In this document: piece by piece, positions 1-5,756 of the stretch
How the letters are laid out: each line of letters begins with the position of its first letter
Position numbering within the stretch: the first letter of the stretch is position 1
Position numbers and translations under genes: made by a program
Source of the DNA: Natronohydrobacter sp.
GTDB taxonomy: Bacteria > Pseudomonadota > Alphaproteobacteria > Rhodobacterales > Rhodobacteraceae
Direction of reading: 5' to 3'
Assembly: GCA_007117255.1 (NCBI GenBank)
Contig: SKGU01000054.1
Location: forward strand, 1 to 5,916
DNA length: 5,916 nt
Notes under the pieces: generated by a model
Told to the model about the DNA's origin: nothing
Databases searched by the model: none
What the model saw: only the letters and a program-made list of their open reading frames with translations

Positions 1-1456
1 GCGCAAGCGGATGGCTGGACGCTTCGGCCAGACCCAGTGCAATGCGCAAATCTGCGGGCGAATGCGCATCGAGGTTGGTCGGAACCGGCGTGCCCATGGT
101 CAGCGTGCCGGTCTTGTCAAAGACGACCGTATCGACCTCGGCCAGACGCTCCAGCGCGGTGCCATCCTTGATCAGCAGTCCTTTGCGAAACAGTTTGCCA
201 CTGGCCGCCGTCACCACAGCAGGCACCGCAAGGCCCAGCGCACAGGGGCAGGTGATGATCAGCGCAGCTACCGCCACATTCAGCGACACGCGCAAATCCC
301 CGCCCGTCAGCCACATCCAGACAATGAAAGCCCCCAGCGACAGGATCGGAATGGTCGGCGCATAGGCCGCGGCAGCCTTCTGGGCAATCGTGGTGTAGCG
401 CATCCGCGCCGATTCCGCATGTGCGACCAGATCGGCCATGCGGTGCAGTGAACTGTCCTTGCCTGCGGCTGTCACACGAAGCTGAAGCGGGCCAGTCAGG
501 TTCACTTCGCCCGCACTGACGACCGTGCCGGTTTCAGCGGGCACGGGCAGGGTCTCGCCTGTCAGCAGCGCACGGTCCAGCTCAGACCGCCCCGACGTGA
601 CCACGCCATCGACCGGCACACGCCCACCGGGGCGCACCAGCACGATATCACCCACAGCCAGATCATCGACCGACACGGCAGTTTCGACCCCATCCACCAG
701 CCGGATCGCGCGCGGCACTTCCAGCGCGGCCAGTTCCTGCGCAGCGGAACGCGCTACCGCGCGGGCGCGAAAATCCAGATATCGCCCGACGAGCAGAAAG
801 AAGATCAGCATCACGACGGCTTCGAAATAGGCGTGTTCGCCCGATTGAAACGTCTCAAATATGGAAATGAACACTGTCAGGATCAGCGCGAAAGAGATCG
901 GCAGATCCATGTCCATGCGCCCCGCGCGCAGCGCTTTCCAAGCATTGTGAAAGAAGGGCTGGCCCGCAAAAGCCACAGTGGGAATTGCGATCAACGCAGA
1001 AATCAGATGGAACATGTCCCGCGTCGGCCCGTCAGCCCCGGACCACACGGCCACCGACAGCAGCATGATGTTCATCATCGCAAAGCCGGAAACGCCCACC
1101 CGCATCAGCAGCGCACGCCCCTGCGCTTCAGTGTCGGTCATCGACAATGCGCCGCTGTCGAGCTCATGCGCCTCATAGCCCAGACGGTCCAGTCGCGCGA
1201 TTACATCGCTGGCCTCGATCCCCGGTTTGGCATCGACACTCAAACGCTTCAAGGTCAGGTTCAGACGCGAGGACTTGACCCCCTCCATCTTCGCCAGATC
1301 GCGCTCGATTGTCGAAATACACCCGGCACAATGCACGGCAGGCACTGACACCAATATGCGCGCATCGGCGCGCGGCGCGCGCCCGGCCAACGCTTCAGCA
1401 GCGGGCGCTGCATCACAGGCCGGGCAGGCCGAAGGACGGATGGTCACAGTGCTCAT
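1..1456 (-). CDS. ccoI: Copper-translocating P1B-type ATPase CcoI/FixI (partial, C-terminus outside window)
   Basis: CcoI is an inner-membrane ATPase that exports copper to the periplasm for the CuB centre of cbb3 oxidase. The 485 visible residues, read on the minus strand from ATG at 1456, show an N-terminal CPAC pair (C11, C14), then a heavy-metal-associated domain with HCAGC (C43, C46). Membrane segments follow, then the actuator motif LTGET (298-302), the transmembrane metal-binding CPC (403-405), and the phosphorylation motif DKTGT with Asp447. The P1B-type HP signature (SHPLA, 481-485) falls exactly at the window edge, so most of the nucleotide-binding domain and the last two helices are missing; the family is usually over 700 residues. 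The start is 11 bases after the ccoH stop and is preceded by AGGGA. The position after ccoH supports CcoI over a generic CopA. No frameshift is visible. Confidence 0.95.
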   Translation of the reverse strand, partial: MSTVTIRPSACPACDAAPAAEALAGRAPRADARILVSVPAVHCAGCISTIERDLAKMEGVKSSRLNLTLKRLSVDAKPGIEASDVIARLDRLGYEAHELDSGALSMTDTEAQGRALLMRVGVSGFAMMNIMLLSVAVWSGADGPTRDMFHLISALIAIPTVAFAGQPFFHNAWKALRAGRMDMDLPISFALILTVFISIFETFQSGEHAYFEAVVMLIFFLLVGRYLDFRARAVARSAAQELAALEVPRAIRLVDGVETAVSVDDLAVGDIVLVRPGGRVPVDGVVTSGRSELDRALLTGETLPVPAETGTVVSAGEVNLTGPLQLRVTAAGKDSSLHRMADLVAHAESARMRYTTIAQKAAAAYAPTIPILSLGAFIVWMWLTGGDLRVSLNVAVAALIITCPCALGLAVPAVVTAASGKLFRKGLLIKDGTALERLAEVDTVVFDKTGTLTMGTPVPTNLDAHSPADLRIALGLAEASSHPLA

Positions 1457-1467
1457 GGCATCCCTGA

Positions 1468-1935
1468 TCAGCGAACGTGCAGCACAACCCGCTGGCGGAA
1501 CTCGGTGCCGTCAGCGGCCACAGCATGCAGGCGGATATTCCAGTTGCCCGTTCCCAATTCCAGCGGCGCGCGGTAAGCGCCATCGACAAAGCGGAAATCC
1601 GGCACCTGATCATCACGGACATGGGTCGCTGCCCCCAGAACCGCGTCCAGATGCGCGACACGCACCGGGCCATCGGCATCGGTAATCGCCAGCTTAAGCA
1701 TGCCATCTTCATGGCTGGCCTTCACATCCCACCCCAAGGCTAGCTGTTCCGCCAGTTCCTGATTGAAATTCTGACTGGCGACAAAGGAGTTGTCCACTTC
1801 CAGCCCCGGAAAGGTGCTGACCGCACTGAATGCCAGTGTCAGATTGGCCGCCAGAATGACGCCAAACGATGACACTGCGATGATGAGAACCTTTCGGCCT
1901 GTCATCCTGAATTTCCCACCTGAGTCTTGTGTCAT
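1468..1935 (-). CDS. ccoH: CcoH/FixH family cbb3 oxidase assembly protein
   Basis: A small single-span membrane protein needed for assembly or stability of cbb3 oxidase; its exact biochemical role is not settled. The 155 residues begin with a short cytoplasmic tail and MTGRKVL (11-17). One hydrophobic helix follows at about 14-38, then a periplasmic domain. The family signature FPGLEVDNSFVASQNFN is at 42-58, and a GNWNIRL segment sits near the end (130-136). The length fits the family. The ATG overlaps the ccoG stop codon in an ATGA arrangement (1932-1935), preceded by GGGAGA, which indicates translational coupling. Gene order ccoG-ccoH-ccoI supports the call. Confidence 0.95.
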   Translation of the reverse strand: MTQDSGGKFRMTGRKVLIIAVSSFGVILAANLTLAFSAVSTFPGLEVDNSFVASQNFNQELAEQLALGWDVKASHEDGMLKLAITDADGPVRVAHLDAVLGAATHVRDDQVPDFRFVDGAYRAPLELGTGNWNIRLHAVAADGTEFRQRVVLHVR

Positions 1936-3362
1936 TGTGTTCTCCCGTTAAAGACGGTGTCAGAATAAACCCGGTCGTTCGTGCCCGGAATGGTCGCCCA
2001 GATCCGCACCGGACTGCGCTCTGCACGGTTCGAAGGTGTGCCCGGCGCCGCAGTCAGGTAGACTCGTAACAGTGCTTGCTCATCAGGGGCAACAGTCACG
2101 AGCGTGCCCGGCTCCCCTTCGATCGACAGCTCCAAATCGGGATTCTCCGTAATCGACAGCGCGAAATCCCGTGGCTCATGATACATGTTGCGCAGGCGAA
2201 TGTCGTAGACATTGCGCACAGTCCCATCTGACAAGACCACATGCGTCGGGTTGCGCACAGGCGCAACGCTCATATCCATGTCAGAACGGATGAACAGCGC
2301 CACAACAAGCCCGATCCCCACCAGACCCCAGATCGCCGTGTAAAGAATCGTACGCGGGCGCAGAATATGCTTCCAAACCGATTTCTGCGGCTTGCCGGAC
2401 AATTCCGCTTCCTGATCCGACAGCGCCATATAGGCTACCAGCCCGCGCGGCTTGCCAATGCGGTCCATGACTTCATCACAGGCATCGATACACAGCCCAC
2501 AGGTGATGCATTCCATTTGCTGACCGTTGCGAATGTCGATCCCCATCGGACATACATTGACGCAAGCCATACAGTCGATGCAATCACCCTGATTGGGGTC
2601 CATCTCGCCTTTTTTCAGCTTGCCGCGCGGCTCGCCCCGCCAATGGCGGTAATCAATGGTGATTGTGTCTTCATCCATCATCGCGGCCTGAATGCGCGGC
2701 CATGGGCAGGCATAGATGCAGACCTGTTCGCGGAAGAAACCGCCAAACAGGAACGTGGTCATCGTCAGCACCAGAACTGTCAGATAGGCAATCGGATGTG
2801 CCTGACCAGTGAAGAGATCACGCAGCAATGTCGGGGCATCTGCGAAATAGAATACCCAAGCCCCGCCGGTTGCCATGCCGATCAGGAACCACACGGTCCA
2901 TTTCAAGCCATATTTGCGGATCTTCTCGGCATCCCATTTCTTGCGATGCAGACGCAGGCGCGCGTTGCGGTCGCCTTCAATCCAGCGTTCCACCTGAATG
3001 AACAGGTCGGTCCAGACCGTTTGCGGGCAGGCATAACCACACCAGACCCGCCCCAGGGCAGAGGTAAACAGAAACAGCCCGATCCCGGCCATGATCAGCA
3101 AGCCCGCCACGAAGTAGAATTCATGCGGCCAGATCTCGATCATGAAGAAGAAGAACCTGCGATTGCCAAGGTCCAGCAGCACGGCCTGATTTGGCATCTC
3201 TGGCCCACGATCCCAGCGAATCCAGGGAATCACATAGTAGATCCCCAGCATCAGCGCCAAGAGCCACCATTTCATCGTGCGGAAACTGCCCTTCACACGC
3301 CGCGGAAAAATCGGCTCGCGCTTGGCATAAAGGCTTGGCGGGGTTTGGTCTTGAGCACTCAC
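1932..3362 (-). CDS. ccoG: CcoG (RdxA/RdxB/FixG) polyferredoxin, cbb3 oxidase accessory protein
   Basis: CcoG is a membrane iron-sulfur protein; in Rhodobacter it has been linked to reducing Cu(II) for cbb3 oxidase biogenesis. With the GTG start at 3362 it has 476 residues. Hydrophobic helices lie near 31-49, 84-104, 154-173, 190-210 and 338-357. Conserved WCGYACPQTVW (107-117) and CIYACPWPR (215-223) flank the third and fourth helices. Two [4Fe-4S] clusters are set by C261, C264, C267, C271 and C285, C288, C291, C295. The C-terminal 110 residues match the Ig-like periplasmic domain of the FixG family. I chose GTG 3362 over the longer ATG at 3422 because AGGAG lies 8 bases before it, the protein then begins VSAQDQTPPSLYAKREPIFP like its relatives, and the upstream ATG falls inside an FNR box. 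It is the first gene of the ccoGHI(S) operon. Confidence 0.95.
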   Translation of the reverse strand: MSAQDQTPPSLYAKREPIFPRRVKGSFRTMKWWLLALMLGIYYVIPWIRWDRGPEMPNQAVLLDLGNRRFFFFMIEIWPHEFYFVAGLLIMAGIGLFLFTSALGRVWCGYACPQTVWTDLFIQVERWIEGDRNARLRLHRKKWDAEKIRKYGLKWTVWFLIGMATGGAWVFYFADAPTLLRDLFTGQAHPIAYLTVLVLTMTTFLFGGFFREQVCIYACPWPRIQAAMMDEDTITIDYRHWRGEPRGKLKKGEMDPNQGDCIDCMACVNVCPMGIDIRNGQQMECITCGLCIDACDEVMDRIGKPRGLVAYMALSDQEAELSGKPQKSVWKHILRPRTILYTAIWGLVGIGLVVALFIRSDMDMSVAPVRNPTHVVLSDGTVRNVYDIRLRNMYHEPRDFALSITENPDLELSIEGEPGTLVTVAPDEQALLRVYLTAAPGTPSNRAERSPVRIWATIPGTNDRVYSDTVFNGRTQ

Positions 3363-3370
3363 CAGGGCTA

Positions 3371-3375
3371 CTCCT
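3371..3375 (-). promoter_or_regulatory. Ribosome binding site of ccoG (decides the GTG start)
   Basis: AGGAG on the minus strand, with the 8-base spacer TAGCCCTG before GTG at 3362. No comparable Shine-Dalgarno sequence precedes the in-frame ATG at 3422. This is the main evidence for the shorter CcoG. Confidence 0.75.
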
Positions 3376-3421
3376 GAAAATCCGGTCTTCTGCTCAATCG
3401 CATGCGGGCCACGCCACAACA

Positions 3422-3435
3422 TTGACCTGCATCAA
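3422..3435 (-). promoter_or_regulatory. FNR/FnrL box proximal to ccoG
   Basis: TTGAC-CTGC-ATCAA, a near-perfect match to the FNR consensus TTGAT-N4-ATCAA and typical of alphaproteobacterial FnrL sites. Its centre (3428.5) is 66 bases before the GTG start of ccoG. If it acts as a class II site at -41.5, transcription would begin near 3387, leaving a leader of about 25 bases. The -10 hexamer at that spacing (GATTGA, 3399-3394) is poor, so dependence on an activator is plausible. ccoGHIS operons in Rhodobacter and Paracoccus are known FNR targets. Confidence 0.85.
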
Positions 3436-3439
3436 AACC

Positions 3440-3456
3440 GGTGTCGCAAATACACC
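3440..3456. repeat. Inverted repeat GGTGT-N7-ACACC (T-N11-A type)
   Basis: A perfect 5-bp dyad with a 7-base spacer (CGCAAAT), beginning 4 bases beyond the proximal FNR box. The inner T3442 and A3454 fit the T-N11-A pattern of LysR-type recognition sites. Its centre would be near -61 from the start site predicted from the FNR box, close to the usual LysR-type activation position. Binding by the neighbouring regulator is only an inference; a 5-bp dyad can occur by chance. Confidence 0.3.
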
Positions 3457-3491
3457 TTTGGACAAGTTGCCGCAGTATTCGGGAATAAGGT

Positions 3492-3540
3492 AACACCGGT
3501 CTCCGACAACACGCGCGAACAGGAAACGAAGACCGGTGTT
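3492..3540. repeat. 11-bp perfect inverted repeat between the regulator gene and ccoG
   Basis: AACACCGGTCT (3492-3502) and AGACCGGTGTT (3530-3540) are exact reverse complements separated by 27 bases. On the minus strand there is no T-run after the stem (ACCTTATTCC follows), so it is not a standard intrinsic terminator. A 5-bp hairpin GCTTG-N6-CAAGC (3541-3556) abuts it directly. The arms carry the octamer ACCGGTGT, which occurs a third time at 3437-3444, and GAAGACCGG (3528-3536) recurs inverted at 3382-3390. This could be a paired protein-binding site, or an RNA hairpin in a transcript read through from the regulator gene. Confidence 0.5.
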
Positions 3541-3591
3541 GCTTGACTGAGCAAGCTGCACTGACCTTACGCATCTGCAAGATATCACGCC

Positions 3592-3605
3592 TTGACCCAG
3601 ATCAA
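3592..3605 (-). promoter_or_regulatory. Distal FNR/FnrL box overlapping the regulator stop codon
   Basis: TTGAC-CCAG-ATCAA has the same half sites as the proximal box and is centred 170 bp from it. It covers the TGA stop (3602-3604) of the LysR-family gene. Its centre lies 236 bases before the ccoG GTG, too far for direct class II activation of a promoter near 3387. It may drive a second, more distal ccoG promoter, or modulate the proximal one. The sequence match is strong; the function is inferred. Confidence 0.7.
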
Positions 3606-4510
3606 ACCCCAAGCGCTGCGACATTCAGTCCCGGCGCGGCGGCAGCTTCTGCTTTCAGCCAGCGACAAAACGCCCGAAGTGGCGGGCGCTGCACACCCGG
3701 ACGCGTGACCAGATAGTAAGCCCGCTCTGTTTCGTCCCGCAAGACAACGCGCAAACGTCCGCTGGCGATATCCCCCGCAACCAGCACTTCCGTCACAACC
3801 GCCAACCCATGTCCTGCACGCGCCGCTTCCAGCATCAGGTTTCCGGGCAGGTGAATCACCCCGCCGCTGAGCGCTTTTGCGACACCCTGCCGCGACAGAA
3901 ACAGCGAGGCCTCGTTCTGTTCCAGCTCACTCAGCCAGGGCAGACCCGTCAGCGCTTCGGTGCCCCCGTCAAGCGGCCCATCCAGCAGTTCCGGCGCAGC
4001 TACAACGACCAGAGGCGCAGGCATCAGCGCACGGGCCTCCAGTCCTGGCCAATCGCCAGTCCCGTGACGGATTGCAGCGTCATACCCCCCCGGTTCCAGC
4101 GGGCGCAGCGCAGGTGATGGATCAAGGACCAGATCGACACCGGGATGCGCCAAACGAAACGACCCCAGACGCGGCACCAGCCATGTGCTTGCGAACATGG
4201 CCGTCGTGGTCAGCTTCAACGGACGCTGTCGCTGCGCTTCGGTCAATTCGGACACGCTGCGCAATATCTCGCCAAACCCCAAGCGCAACCCGTCTGCCAG
4301 CTGGCGGCCATCCTCTGTCATCTCGATACGCCGCCCGGCCCGGATGACAAGAGGCAAATCAAGCGCCTTTTCCAAGGCCCGGATTTGCTGGCTGATTGCG
4401 GCATGGGTCACGCCCAAACGCGCCGCCGCTGCAACGACAGAACCCGCTTCAGCCAGTGCGCTGAATGCGCGCAACGCCGAAAGTGGCGGCATATCACGCC
4501 AGTCAATCAT
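3602..4510 (-). CDS. LysR-family (GcvA-like) transcriptional regulator
   Basis: A 302-residue protein of normal LysR-type length. The N-terminal winged helix-turn-helix covers roughly 9-67, with the recognition region AGSVVAAAARLGVTHAAISQ at 22-41 and the linker-helix lead-in IRALEKALDLPLVIRAGRRI. The substrate-binding domain starts near 97 (LKLTTTAMFASTWLVPRLGSF). The PPLSALRAF start and the GYDAAIRHGTGDWPGLEA segment (142-159) resemble the GcvA branch. The ligand cannot be told from sequence. The ATG at 4510 has no good Shine-Dalgarno sequence; M7 is an alternative but has none either, and the longer start keeps the IDWRDMPPL N-terminus I expect in relatives. It sits between ccoP and ccoG, where many Rhodobacterales have nothing, and faces a possible small gene at 4607. 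A role in cbb3 control is possible but not shown. Confidence 0.92.
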   Translation of the reverse strand: MIDWRDMPPLSALRAFSALAEAGSVVAAAARLGVTHAAISQQIRALEKALDLPLVIRAGRRIEMTEDGRQLADGLRLGFGEILRSVSELTEAQRQRPLKLTTTAMFASTWLVPRLGSFRLAHPGVDLVLDPSPALRPLEPGGYDAAIRHGTGDWPGLEARALMPAPLVVVAAPELLDGPLDGGTEALTGLPWLSELEQNEASLFLSRQGVAKALSGGVIHLPGNLMLEAARAGHGLAVVTEVLVAGDIASGRLRVVLRDETERAYYLVTRPGVQRPPLRAFCRWLKAEAAAAPGLNVAALGV

Positions 4511-4523
4511 GTAAGTTTTTCTA

Positions 4524-4536
4524 TCATTAGAAATGA
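4524..4536. promoter_or_regulatory. Candidate LysR-type operator (TCATT-N3-AATGA)
   Basis: TCATT-AGA-AATGA is a perfect 5-bp dyad that satisfies T-N11-A (T4524, A4536). It lies 13 bases before the start codon of the LysR-family gene, inside the 96-base gap to the divergent small ORF. LysR-type regulators commonly bind such dyads in the shared divergent promoter region and repress themselves. The region is AT-rich, so chance is a real alternative. Confidence 0.4.
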
Positions 4537-4562
4537 ATTCCAGAGTCGCATTACCCCGATAA

Positions 4563-4592
4563 AAGATACAAATAATAGCCCATAAGAATCAA
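4563..4592 (-). promoter_or_regulatory. Possible sigma-70 promoter of the LysR-family gene
   Basis: On the minus strand, TTGATT (4592-4587, 4 of 6 to the -35 consensus) and TATCTT (4568-4563, 4 of 6 to the -10) are separated by 18 bases. Transcription would start near 4557, giving a leader of about 47 bases that contains the T-N11-A dyad at 4524-4536. Better hexamers were not seen, and both matches are only moderate. Confidence 0.3.
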
Positions 4593-4596
4593 CCCT

Positions 4597-4601
4597 GGAG
4601 G
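4597..4601 (+). promoter_or_regulatory. Ribosome binding site of the small ORF
   Basis: GGAGG, an ideal Shine-Dalgarno core, with the 5-base spacer CAAAT before ATG at 4607. It is the strongest such site in the window and the main reason to take the short ORF seriously. Confidence 0.5.
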
Positions 4602-4606
4602 CAAAT

Positions 4607-4774
4607 ATGTTAGAAATACATGCCAGAATGCTCTTCCTTGCGGCCCGCGTCCGAGCGCTTTCGGATGCCGGAAATTCAATGGATCGAATCCGCAAAACTC
4701 CGTTCTCCGGCAATGCAGCGAATGAACGGGTGCGACTGGTGGCCCCTCGCGATCGGATTGGTTCTCTGCGTTAA
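4607..4774 (+). CDS. Possible small protein of 55 residues, unknown family
   Basis: The frame from ATG 4607 to TAA 4774 encodes 55 residues, starting MLEIHARMLFLAARVRALSD and ending RDRIGSLR. It is basic (ten Arg and one Lys against five Asp/Glu), has no cysteine, no convincing signal peptide and no full membrane helix; residues 6-19 could form an amphipathic helix. I do not recognise a family. For it: an excellent GGAGG site at the right spacing, divergent placement from a LysR-family gene, and a terminator hairpin just after the stop. Against it: about half of third codon positions are G or C, weak codon periodicity, rare codons (TTA, ATA, AGA) near the start, and no clear promoter. It could be a LysR-controlled small protein, a leader of a small RNA, or chance. 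It is antisense to nothing recognised and convergent with ccoP. Confidence 0.42.
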   Translation: MLEIHARMLFLAARVRALSDAGNSMDRIRKTPFSGNAANERVRLVAPRDRIGSLR

Positions 4775-4779
4775 AGCAG

Positions 4780-4810
4780 AAAAAACCCGGCCCAAAACTG
4801 GACCGGGTTT
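4780..4810 (-). terminator. Intrinsic terminator of the ccoNOQP operon
   Basis: Read on the minus strand, AAACCCGGUCC and GGGCCGGGUUU form an 11-bp stem (one G-U pair) around the loop AGUUUU, with an uninterrupted run of six U that overlaps the stem base. It begins 26 bases after the ccoP stop. On the plus strand the same stem carries one C-A mismatch and only three T before a C, so it would be a weaker terminator for the small ORF ending at 4774. Confidence 0.9.
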
Positions 4811-4835
4811 CAAACTTACATCAGCAACGGGTCGA

Positions 4836-5756
4836 TTACTGACCGCCCCCAAGCTGGTGAACATAGGCGGCAACTGCCCGGATTTCTGCTTCACGCAGTC
4901 GGGTTTCAAACCCTGGCATCACCCCAAAACGCGAATAGTAGATCGACTCACGGATACGCTCTGGCGAGCCACCATAGAGCCAGACCTGATTGTTCAGCGC
5001 CGGTGCCCCAACGAAATAGTCGCCCTCACCTGCATCACCGTGGCAGGACGCACAATTCAGCTCATAAAGCTCTGCGCCACCAGCCGCCAGGCTCGCATCA
5101 TGATCCGAGTCTGAAAGCGACAGGACATAGTTCACGACCTGATCAATCTCTTCGCTGTCAAGTAGCCCGTCCTGCCCGAAGGCTGGCATTGCCGAATACC
5201 GTGCATCGGGGTAGTCCTCGTTGCGGATACCCCATGTCACAGTCGTCAGGATGTCCTCCATCGTGCCACCCCAGAGCCAGTCATCGTTCAGCAGATTCGG
5301 AAAGCCGCTTGCCTGCACGCCCGCGCCGCCAGAGCCGTGACATTGCGAACATTGCGCCCGAAACACCGAACCACCTGCATTAATCGCAAAGCGATGCAAC
5401 TCATCGTCTTCGCGAATGTCTTCCAGATCAGTCTCAACGAGTTGCACGAAGAGCTGCTCGTTGCGGGCCTCGAATTCAGCGATCTCGGTGGCCACATTTG
5501 CGCGCGACGAATAGCCCAACATGCCCGATGTCGCCTGCTGAATCCCCGGCCATGCGGGATAGGCGATCCAGTAACCCACTGACCAGATCACGGTCAGAAT
5601 AAAGATCCAGACCCACCAGCGCGGCATCGGGTTGTCATATTCCTCGATCCCGTCCCAGCTATGGCCCGTGGTTGGCGGGTCTTGCTTGAGCTTGGCCGCT
5701 GGGTCCGGGTATTGCCGCGAAGCGGGCGTGACCTTGTTTTCAGAATTGTCAGCCAT
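4836..5756 (-). CDS. ccoP: cbb3-type cytochrome c oxidase subunit III (CcoP), dihaem cytochrome c
   Basis: CcoP is the membrane-anchored dihaem subunit that passes electrons to CcoO and CcoN in the microaerobic cbb3 oxidase. The 306 residues match the family length. The N-terminal motif WDGIEEYDNPMPRWW (34-48) leads into one membrane helix at about 47-66 in this alphaproteobacterial form. Two periplasmic class I cytochrome c domains follow: CSQCH (136-140) with probable axial Met190 in SAMPAFG, and CASCH (235-239) with probable axial Met280 in GVMPGF. The ATG at 5756 shares one base with the ccoQ stop, and GAGG lies 7 bases before it, so translation is coupled. It is the last gene of ccoNOQP, closed by the terminator at 4780-4810. 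Nothing in it looks damaged or atypical. Confidence 0.97.
   Translation of the reverse strand: MADNSENKVTPASRQYPDPAAKLKQDPPTTGHSWDGIEEYDNPMPRWWVWIFILTVIWSVGYWIAYPAWPGIQQATSGMLGYSSRANVATEIAEFEARNEQLFVQLVETDLEDIREDDELHRFAINAGGSVFRAQCSQCHGSGGAGVQASGFPNLLNDDWLWGGTMEDILTTVTWGIRNEDYPDARYSAMPAFGQDGLLDSEEIDQVVNYVLSLSDSDHDASLAAGGAELYELNCASCHGDAGEGDYFVGAPALNNQVWLYGGSPERIRESIYYSRFGVMPGFETRLREAEIRAVAAYVHQLGGGQ

Noticed and set aside
845..858. TTGA-N6-TCAA, FNR-like core inside ccoI
   Set aside because: Flanking positions (TTGAA, CTCAA) deviate from consensus and it lies deep inside a coding region with no start downstream that would need it.
1..1456. Annotation as generic CopA copper-efflux ATPase
   Set aside because: Operon position directly after ccoG-ccoH, and an N-terminal CPAC pair before a single metal-binding domain, point to CcoI/FixI instead.
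2241..3377. Long plus-strand open frame of 378 codons
   Set aside because: It is exactly antisense to ccoG, which has full family motifs; long antisense frames are common opposite GC-rich genes.
3492..3540. Inverted repeat considered as terminator of the LysR-family gene
   Set aside because: The loop is 27 bases and there is no T-run after the stem on the minus strand.
3368..3580. Minus-strand 70-codon frame in the intergenic region, Cys- and Arg-rich
   Set aside because: It starts at TTG, has only a poorly spaced AAGG upstream, overlaps the ccoG promoter and RBS, and has no recognisable motif.
3394..3624. Minus-strand 76-codon frame crossing the end of the regulator and the FNR box
   Set aside because: It begins out of frame within the end of the regulator gene and covers both FNR boxes; most likely a chance open frame.
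4507..4713. Minus-strand 68-codon frame from TTG whose stop overlaps the regulator's start as ATGA
   Set aside because: The overlap looks like translational coupling, but the start is TTG without a Shine-Dalgarno site, the composition is not coding-like, and the opposite strand carries the better-supported small ORF.
4620..5114. Plus-strand 164-codon frame running from the intergenic region into ccoP
   Set aside because: It reads through the terminator and is antisense to ccoP; it lacks a ribosome binding site and known motifs.
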